A stretch of 64,000 nucleotides of DNA, taken from positions 62,001 through 126,000 of the forward strand of contig VCJN01001560.1 in assembly GCA_006384855.1 (NCBI GenBank). Reading direction: 5' to 3'. This DNA comes from Tetraselmis striata. Lineage: Eukaryota; Chlorophyta; Chlorodendrophyceae; Chlorodendrales; Chlorodendraceae. Both the position numbers and the translations under genes were made by a program. Below, one piece after another: positions 55,838-64,000 of the stretch. How positions within the stretch are numbered: position 1 is the stretch's first letter; every line of letters begins with the position of its first letter. Under the pieces are notes generated by a model. The model had not been told where the DNA came from and did not search any database. It saw only the letters and a list, made by a program, of their open reading frames with translations.

Positions 55838-57207
55838 CTCTTTTACATGGGCGGCGGCACGCCGATGGCGGTGGGCGACCCGCATAGCGTGAGTAGCACG
55901 GGCGGGCTGGGCTACTTTCCGATGGGAACGAGCGGCGCCTTCCAGCATAGACCCGTTATCTAGTTCTCCAACTTGTTCCCCGCGCACAAGGCCTGCCTTA
56001 TCAGCATGATTGTCACCGCTTCTGAGCTCTCCACTCGCGTGTCTTACCTCTACAACGTCGTCGCCAACTGTTCCTTTGGCATAAGCGCCAGCGCACTGTT
56101 TGCCGCCTATCGTTCCTTGGGCATCTGCATCTTCTCTACCGCGCTCACCATGTGGCCCCGCACGTGGAGCCCAGCACAGGCACATCGGAGTCGGAGGAGG
56201 ATAAGGCGGCCGCGGAGGCGGCGGCACATGCGGAAAGGTAGGGCGCCGCCGTATGGTGTTTGGATGGCATGCTGCCGCTCATCGATCGCGGCTTTTGGTC
56301 GCAGGTCTTCTCCTGGGAGTTTGCGTATATGGCACTCTTCTTCGCCGTGCACAACTTCACGCATGGCGTGGTGCTCACGACGACGGGCATGCAGGTGGCG
56401 CATTACTACTTCCCAGACTAGCGCACCGGCGAGACGACGGCATCAACCTTCAGCATTATCGTGCCGATGGGCTTCCTGCCCGTACTGTTCTGCACCCTCA
56501 ACGGCATCAGCAGCGTCATCCTCAACCGCCCACAGCTCGCCTTCCTGGTCGTCTCGCTCATGAGCTGCACCTACGACGGCATGTTCCTCACCTGCTACCC
56601 CGTCATGATTGCCATCCTCCCAATGGCGCGCCAGTTTGGCGCCCCCCCCTTCCTTTCCTACAGGGCCACCACCTTCGGCTACCGCTTCTTCGGCGTCCTC
56701 GCATTGGCCTTCACATTGCTGGCCTTGTGCATCTGCCCCCGAATGTACACGTGCCGATGGTGGTCAGCGACGACGTGGCCTTCACATGGGGGCAGACGGC
56801 CCTGGTCATGTGTATTGTGCCCATTATACCGCTCACCCCCTCAGCATCCATTTTCAGCTTCAGTTGCTCTGCCGTCCCGCTTGCCGGTGCGGCTCCGACG
56901 GGCGGCCGCTGCTGGGGGACACCGGCGACGATAATCTATAGGTCGCGCACACCGACAACGCCGGCCGCCCGGTGGCTATCCCCGCCATAGGCACTATCAG
57001 CTCGCACAAGATTGGCTCCATGTGAGCGACTCGTTCTTCCAAGGCGGATCCCCCATGCCCCCTATCCCCAACCTCGGCTACCCCTCCCTCTCCTACGGCC
57101 CCAAGCCCTTCATGCTCACTGGCAGCTTGGCAGACAGCATGGACCCCGAGGAGCACCTGATGCGCTCGCCTCCCAACCGCGGCGGCGGCCTGCTGCATTG
57201 CGGCTGA
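55838..57207 (+). pseudogene. Decayed MFS transporter copy (SLC43/LAT3-like), intronless
   Basis: Forward fragments in order give 'MGGGTPMAVG'-like and 'GGLGYFPMGTSGAF' pieces, then 'LFPAHKACLISMIVTASELS' with a following hydrophobic helix. Next come an acidic loop ('TSESEEDKAAAEAAA'), 'FSWEFAYMALFFAVHNFTHG', 'FSIIVPMGFLPVLFCTLNG', 'RPQLAFLVVSLMSCTYDGMF' and 'SYRATTFGYRFFGVLALAF'. This matches the layout of SLC43-type amino-acid transporters of the major facilitator superfamily (several transmembrane helices, large central acidic loop). In-frame stops occur at about 55963 and 56418, and the signal changes frame near 56160 and again near 56640 and 56890, so it is not functional. No intron interrupts it, unlike every supported host gene in this window, so it may be a retrocopy. 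The last 60 codons (57022-57207) form an open acidic/Pro-rich tail. Confidence 0.6.
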
Positions 57208-57599
57208 GCCAATGCTGATGCCCTCGGCTTGCGGCTCTAATTCTATGTCATCCACAAGCATAAAGTACGCGGGAGAAACCATACGGTTGAATGCTTACCC
57301 CGCACGTAGTAACCCCCCTCCCCCCCACCTTTGCCTTGCGCACTTGACAAGATGGCGTTCGCTAGATGATGTGCTCTTAGCATACAAGCAGCTATTGCCT
57401 GTATTTTCAAGGGAGCCCTAGCGGCTCACTTCCCCCCCACCGGCATCCATGTCTCGCCTGAGCCATTGGCATGCGGGCCAGCGTGCTTGCCGCAAGCGCA
57501 AACAAATTCGTCAACTGTCATTAATGACTAGCGCGTAGGTGGCAACTAATTTCAATGGCGGGGCCTAGCCGTTTTTGATTGCCACCCTTCTAGCGTTTT

Positions 57600-58100
57600 T
57601 TTCTAATTCTATTCGATTCCAGTATTATTCTGTTCTACCATTCTTGTTTTTGCTGAGTTTATTCCATCATTGTAGATTGTTTACGCGATACTAAGGAATA
57701 TGTGATCGATCTTTCATGCCTACACTGCTTGACTACAAACGCCGTGTATGTAACCCTTGTTACTGAACGGGCCGTGTATACTCAATGCGAGTAGATACGC
57801 GCTGTATCCGAGGTAATTTATTATGTATACCGGTACATGTACTAGGAAGGAATACGACAATACGAGAAGGATAGTACGGTTTACTGATAACGCGCCGCAA
57901 TCGTTAACGCCATGTTATCGTTGGGCATCGGTCCGCATTCATGTTTTGCTACTTAGTTTCCAACGGTGGACGTCTACTTTTTACTGAATAAATGGGTAAT
58001 ACCCGATCAAAGAGTGTCCTTAGTGCTGTCCGATACCAATTCGCATCGGTATTAGTGCGATGCATCTAATTAGTGCGATCGGTATTAGTGAATTCGCCAT
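57600..58100 (+). repeat. AT-rich dispersed repeat, copy 3
   Basis: Matches 4440-4910 along its length and 110-400 in its right part: 'attctattc...cagtattat', 'gcatcggtccgcattc', 'taaatgggtaatac', 'tccttagtgct.tccga'. It lies downstream of the helicase stop. 57208-57599 and 58101-58372 hold no supported gene. Confidence 0.6.
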
Positions 58101-58372
58101 ACGACTACATGTAATTGAAGGATTCCCAAGAAAAATCAGTTTTCTTTCATGGAAGTCACACTTGATCAAGACATTTTCTATTGCTAGTGCTTGCGGCACT
58201 GCCCACTGCCCCATGCAACTCATGGGGAGTCCTTCATGTAGGCAGCTACTCACACTGAATTACAATGCACCAGGCCTGTCATAAGAGGCGCGCACCAGGT
58301 GCTGCTCAATGACTGCCATGCGCTCGCGCCGGGTCTCAGCTCTTGGCGAAGTGATGCTGTTGATTTGCACGA

Positions 58373-61300
58373 CTACATCAAACTGCAGTTTCGATTTTCA
58401 GTCTTGTTGGCAGCACTCCCATTGGTGCTAGAGGAAGGGGTGCTTTTTTGCATGCACTCACGCCGGGCTGTGGCGACTTTTTCATAGCCGGTTTGCTGTC
58501 TGGCTGCTGCCTCTGCGGCGGCCTTCTTAGCAGCCTCTGCGGCGGCCTTCCTAGCAGCCTTAGCAGCGCTTCTTTCAGCAATGGATCGCTGCCTGGCTTC
58601 TGCCTCAGCGGCAGCCTTCTCATCCGCGGCTTGTTGCTTGACCTCCTGAATGGCGTTTGCAAGGACAATGGGCGCGATGGGGTCCGGCTTGCCCAGCGGC
58701 AATGATGTGTCATGCCTCCACTCGATCGGAACCGCGGAGGTCTGCGCACTGTGGCCTGCATTAGGCACGGAGGATCCCGTCCTGGATGGCTGGAATCCAG
58801 CCGGACCTGGGCGCGCAGCAACTTCCAGCGCGGCACGTAGATCAGGGCCAAGGTTTCCAACAGTCCCATTGACCAGTGTATCAATGAAAGCCCCCTGGAT
58901 GGTCTCAGCTGCCCTCAGTGCCGTCTCATCCAGAGGGTAGAGCCGCACAGCCAGGCCATTGTCATGCAGTAAGCGCACCGCCCGCGGTTCTGCCCCTTCA
59001 GCGGTCTCAATGAGCAGACGGGGGGCGAGGTGCTGCTGACGCGTCAAAGGCAGGCAGGCAAGCAGCAGCATGGATGACAAGCCGCCCTGGCGCGGCAGTA
59101 GGGTTGTGTACGCTGCGTGGAGATTATCGTTCTTGGACTTGCCGAGAGCGGTCAGCTGGTGCGTCACGGCCACAAGATCGCCGCACTCTCCACAGGCGTC
59201 GCCGCCCATAGCCGCCAGAGGGCCTCGCACGTCCGGCATCACCCGCTGAGGTGCGCCTTGGCCGCCAGCCGTCACCCGGTGCCATGCAATCGGCAGCTTC
59301 CAGTCGGCTCGCTGGATTATTGACTCGGCGCCATCTTCATCAAACAGCCGGATGCGGGCTGTGTACTCATCTTTTCCTTGTATCCAGGCGTCGCCGGTGG
59401 CCAGCATAAGCTTCGCAGCCCGTGGAAGATCGTTCCTCGGGAGGTGAGGGCACCTGTCATCATCCTCAGCCGCTCTGTTTGCATTGGCCTTGAACTCCAC
59501 CAAAGCATAGCCGCCGCCGATCACACGGCAGCCCGTCACTGTGGCCCGGCCCCGTCATGTGCTCGATGGTCCGTTGCAGGGTCGCTTCGTCTTGCAGCTG
59601 GCTCGGTAGCAGCGGATCCTTCTTCCCGCCGCGCAGGCGCACGGTGCGCGTGGCATCCAGGCAACTGCCGCGGAGTGAGTTCTCCCAGGAGTGGTTGCCC
59701 CGCTGCGGGATCCCAACTGCCATGTTGGGCGCGAACGCCAGCCCACAGAGGCACCACATGACCACCATGTCTTTGCGCAGGTCGCGGAGCGCGGTGAGCA
59801 GCAGCCTTTGGCTGCTGGATGGTTTCGGAGCGGCTGGGGCACGACCCCCCCTGGCTTGGGTCTCACGCCGGCCCGCCTGAGAGGACTCCACCATGGACAG
59901 CGCATGCAGCTGACGCCGGCACTCATCCCTGACAATGAGACCGGCGTGGTCCATGGCGCCATCCAGCCTCAGGCACAGCTCCACGACCCCGGCCTCAAAC
60001 TCCTTCATGCGCCGGATGTTGACTCCGTGGGTCTTGGCCCACTTTGAGGTCTTGGGCGACTGCATCCATTCCTGGAAGCAGCGTATGAGCATGAGCGGCT
60101 CGCAGTATCCGCCGTCCTCAAAGCGCTCCCGGTCGCTCTGCACCTGCCTCATGTCCGTGACGTACACCTTGGCAGTGCTTAGCTGGCGCTTGGGCCTGGA
60201 GAAGGGCTCCGTCCTCAGGCCCATGCCCGCAGCCACAACCACTGCGGCGAGCTCGCAGCAGCCGGACGCTAGCCCGAGGTGGATGAGGCGAGAGAGGGAC
60301 ACCGAGGTCGGAAGGCGTGCAGCCAGGCGGCCCAAGGCGGTGATGCTGTCATCGTGCGCGCGGAGGGCGCCCGTCTTGTACAGAAACTCCAACGCGTAGA
60401 CAACCTTCTCGGGGACAGGTGGCTGGGGCGCCTCTTGCAGCAGGTCAGCGGCCTTCCCCAGCTGCCGCATCCGCGACTCGAGGCTCAGAACAGTGCCTGC
60501 CAGGCTCTCGCGCAAGATGGCTGGCAGGTCATACTCTTGGTGCGCCTCGCGGCACCTGCTGCTAACCATGCGGACCACCACCCCCGGGGCCACACGCCCC
60601 GCGCGCCCGGCCCGCTGCTTCTGGCTCGCAAGGCTTGTCCACTCCAGCTGCAGGACCTCCGCCTCCCGCACCGTGTCGTACGAGGAGACGCGCTGGAGGC
60701 AGTAGTCAATCACCACCGTGACGTCCGGGATGGTGATGCTGGACTCGGCAATGTTGGTAGCTAGCACCACCTTGAAGCAGCCAAGGGGTGGCAGCTCCAT
60801 CGCCTCATCCTGCTCCTCCGGCGGCACCACCGAATGCAGGATACACAGATGCATGCTGTCCTCCACTCCAAGCTCCTGCGCCCTGGCCTGCAGCGCCGAC
60901 CTCAGCTGCCCGATCTCGTGCATCCCGGGAACAAAGACGAGGACCGCCGCCCCGCTTGTGCCAGCTCTGATGGCGAGTTGGGCGCCGAGGTTGGCAAGGT
61001 GGTCAGTGATCTCGGGCTTTGGCAGCTCCCGCGGCGCCTGCAGAAACTTGGTGAAGACCTGCAACGCCGCGGCTGCCACAGCACTCACCGCAGCCTTCCG
61101 CGGGCCCATGCCCTTGAGCAGGCCCACTGCCGCCGCGCCGCACACGGCGGCCAAAGCCTCCAGTATGACCCTGGGGCACTGCAGCATTGAAGCCAACCCC
61201 AAGGCAGCTGCCTTTGCCACGTTGCCGCTGTCCAGAATGATCAAGTCGTCCAGCGTCAGCTCCATGACAGGGTAGCGGCGGCCGCCCACGGTCAGCGGCT

Positions 61301-63609
61301 CCGGCACGTGCCCCATGGCGACCTCCCCGCCAAAGTACTTGGCGAAGACGCCCGCCTCCATGGTGGCCGACATCACCACCACGGTGGGCGACACCGCGGG
61401 GCTCACTGGCTCGAGCGAGCGCCGGTTGCGCTTGATGAGCAGCGCCAGCATGTCGAGATCCACCGTGCGCTCGTGCGCCTCGTCCATGATGACGTGGGAG
61501 AAGTCCGTGAGGAAGCTGGGGTCATGCAGCAGCTTTTCCCGCAGCCAGCCGGTTGTCACAAACAGGATGGAGGAGGACTCGTAGCCTTCAGACACGTCTT
61601 GGCCGATCGCATATGCCACACTCTCGCCCAGTGGCTCGCCCAGGGTCGCCGCAACGCGCTGCGCGAGCTTGGTTGCGGCCAGGCGCCGCGGCTGCGTCAC
61701 CACAATCCTGCCCTGCTTGTCCTGGCGCCGCAGCTCTCGCATGAGAACAACGGGAAGCCCGGTGCTCTTGCCGCAGCCGGTGTGGCCCGCAATGCACACC
61801 GCCTGGCCCATGAGCGCAGCCTCCCCCCACACGAGGTCCACAATCTGTGACGTGTACTTGAACACCTCGAGGGGCTCCGCTCGCGCGTTGCCCCCCGCAG
61901 AACTCGCATCGCGGCTGTTGCTACTCTTTCCAGAGGAGCCCCGCCGAGGCGGCTGCCCCATGTTGGCGGAGGGCGCCTTGCGCGACTGCTGCTGCGGAGC
62001 CCTCTGCTTGCCTGATGTAGGCTGTTGGGTCGAACAAATCTTGGCAGGGGGTGGTTCCTTTGCTGGCTGCCGCTGCCCTGGGGGGGCACAGTCGCGGCCT
62101 CTCCGTGCGTCTGCAGCAGACGGCTGACATCCCGGAGCACTCTGCTCCGCGCGCAAGTCGTAGCCCTGCGCAACACAGCGCAGCGACCCTGTATTCTTCA
62201 AACACTAGCAATGTGTTTCACGTGGCAAACACGCCGGACTGCGCCTGGTCTAATACATGCTCTGCCGTCAGGGCCGCACCTGGTGCTCTGCGGAGCTCCC
62301 CGCTCCGGTGGAGGCGGTGGTGCTGGTTTCAGGGCAGAACTCTTGGGCTGTGGCCCTCAGCATCGTTGACGTATTGTCAGTCCGCTCCGCAGCCAAAGTC
62401 AACCCGTTTGGATGGTCAACTGGCGGTGACGCCGTGGCCGAGTCGTCTTCCGCAACACTGGTAGAAGGATGGAGTGTGGTCGTCGTAGCTGTGGCCTGTA
62501 CAGTCTTTGGGGCGGAGGCAGGCAGACGTTGCGGCCAAATGAGCTCATCCTCTGTTGGAGATAAAAGCCTTGGCAATGAAGTCCCGCATTCTACAGAGGA
62601 CTGCATCACAGTTTGACGACAAAGAGGGCAGTATGTTTAGATATTCGATCCGATCATGAGGCCGCAAGTGCGTGGTTACGGCACACTCTAGCGATGTCTG
62701 GCGCGATACTCAAAATCTCTAGGCGGCATACCTTTGGCTGCCGCCCCTCTGGCAGCGAGGGGGGCATTGCGGTCTGTTCCAGTTGCGGGTCTTCCTCTCC
62801 AACCACCCCGTGCTCGTCTTCGCTTGGCTCGTGTGGCACTGTTGGTGCCGCAGCTTGCTGTTGAGGCCCATCTCGCCCATTCCCGTGTTTGTCGGAGAGC
62901 TGCCACAGCATAGCAGGATCCTGTGCAGCGGGCGAGCTCTGTGGCAGCGCAGTGGCTTCATCTGTCCCGCCACCGGGCTGATCTGGTTTGGTGGCTGCGG
63001 AAGTCTGAGAAGGTGTACCAGCGTGACGGTGACTTCCAGGACGATGTGTAGCAACACTGTGACTCGGCCTAGTGGGCGCTGGAAGATTGGCAGCAGTCTT
63101 ATCTGGGGAGGTCTGAGATCCTGGTATCCGGATACTTGGGTGCGGTAGAAGTGCTTCAGCTCCCTTTACCGTGAAGACCAGCTTGAAGCAGCTATCTTCC
63201 TCTTCCTCCTCCAAGACATCCCCTAAGTGCTGGTTCTTCATTATACTTCGATAAAGCTCGCCACATTGCACCTTAACCGTCATAAGCTTGACTGATTCCT
63301 GTGCCGCGCAACCAGATCATCATAGATTAATGGTTCGCTATAACTTTTCCTGACACTGTGCTCCCAGGAGTATTGACGAGCTTACACGGGGCTTACCAGC
63401 AGAGTCGGGAGCTCGTCGGCGTCCAGACCACACTCCATGAAGTGGTCCTCAGCGGCCTGCCCCAGCAGTTCCTGGCCGTACACAAGCAGCTCCTCTCGTG
63501 TACTCTGCAGTAACTTCCCCACCTTGGAATCCGTCAATAGCAGGTCGAAAGGGTCAGGGCTGACACTGCTGGGAGGTCTGAACTGGATGTCGAACCTTTT
63601 CGCCGGCAT
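58373..63609 (-). CDS. DEAH-box RNA helicase, large, with frame change near its C-terminus
   Basis: Proposed exons (reverse): 63397-63609, 62732-63298, 62280-62600, then a long exon from 62165, with all phases 0. The N-terminal 360 residues are poorly conserved, with a charged/Pro-rich linker. The helicase core reads 'AGHTGCGKSTGLP' (motif I), 'TQPRRLAATKLAQRV' (Ia), 'MDEAHERTVDLDML' (II), 'VMSATM' (III), 'VVLATNIAESSITIPDV' (V) and 'QRAGRAGR' (VI). HA2/OB-type C-terminal domains follow. It belongs to the DHX family of 3'-5' RNA helicases; the subfamily is not clear. One frame stops at 59466-59468. An overlapping frame (59539 down to the stop at 58373) continues with 'VTGCRVIGGGYALVEFKANA' and an Ala/Lys-rich coiled coil, clearly the same protein. 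A one-base indel or sequencing error near 59545-59560 (GACGGGGCCGGGCC), or a small intron, must join them. Confidence 0.75.
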
Positions 63610-64000
63610 CCTGCTGTTCACCCCCCAACAAGCAGCCGCACAGAACGATTGTGAAGCAGAGACGCAAGCGGAGGGACCGCGGGCTGTGGTAGAAACGACA
63701 GAGGTCTAAAATATGGCGAACTTCAGTGTCGAAAGTCCAGAGCCGGGTCTTCCAGCTGTAGAGGTTACGCGCCACGGGACTTCAGTCAGCTGCCAGAGAA
63801 CGCGGCGACGCTTCGGCGCTTCGGTGGATAGATATTGTAGTGGTCGCGGGCGCGCCGCAGGCTGCTGTTGATGCCAATGCTACTTTGATTCTGCTGGAGG
63901 ACGCCCACTGCGGTCGGAAAGGACCTCGAAAGGTCTCGACCTGCGTCAAAGTATTGCTGGGAGGTCTCTGGTACTTCTGGTGCGTCTGTGTTCTGCTTCA
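63610..64000. other. 5' region of the helicase gene
   Basis: This is the upstream region of the proposed start at 63609, which is the first ATG of the exon. Short open frames continue to the window edge, so an additional 5' exon cannot be excluded. Confidence 0.35.

Overview
The window is nuclear DNA of a eukaryote. It has multi-exon genes with GT-AG introns, DEAH-helicase, RRM, PDI and UCH families of eukaryotic type, and several retroelements. GC-rich exons sit in clearly AT-richer spacers, and many introns carry long pure C tracts on the coding strand. Chromodomain Ty3 and DIRS-like elements together with this composition suggest a microalga (green lineage or haptophyte). The species cannot be fixed from sequence alone.

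Layout. 1-7.3 kb: a reverse-strand multi-exon gene (1965-6369) starting with a myristoylation-type MGC. It continues with an alpha-helical bundle, a repeat-bearing linker and an NB-ARC/STAND-like NTPase region, and is the most unusual host gene here. 8.2-10.3 kb: UBLCP1 (ubiquitin-like plus CTD-type phosphatase, forward). 11.3-12.9 kb: RRP36 (rRNA processing, reverse). 13.2-38.9 kb: a mobile-element island. It holds two copies of a small tyrosine-recombinase element with a gag-like region but no visible reverse transcriptase. One copy is split by a young, whole-looking Ty3/chromovirus with a 5-bp target duplication, and the other preserves the empty site. The island also contains a diverged DIRS-like relic with reverse transcriptase, a LINE-type 3' domain between direct repeats, and an unrecognised coding-like stretch (35.0-37.0 kb). 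39.9-42.4 kb: a two-RRM hnRNP/Musashi-like protein (9 exons, forward). 44.6-47.8 kb: an ER-retained PDI-like protein (8 exons, ending RDEL), tail to tail with a UCHL3-type deubiquitinase (8 exons, 48.25-50.73 kb). 51-55.8 kb: satellite-like DNA, including an 11-unit array of about 68 bp between direct repeats. 55.8-57.2 kb: a decayed, apparently intronless SLC43/MFS-type transporter copy. 58.4-63.6 kb: a large DEAH-box RNA helicase (reverse) whose C-terminal part lies in another frame.

Exon models were built by hand from splice sites, reading phase and family conservation. For UBLCP1, RRP36, the RRM protein, PDI and UCH, all exon phases close and the products match the expected family lengths. 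These single-copy genes serve proteostasis (PDI, UCH, UBLCP1) and RNA metabolism (RRP36, RRM protein, DEAH helicase). Nothing shows that they are co-regulated.
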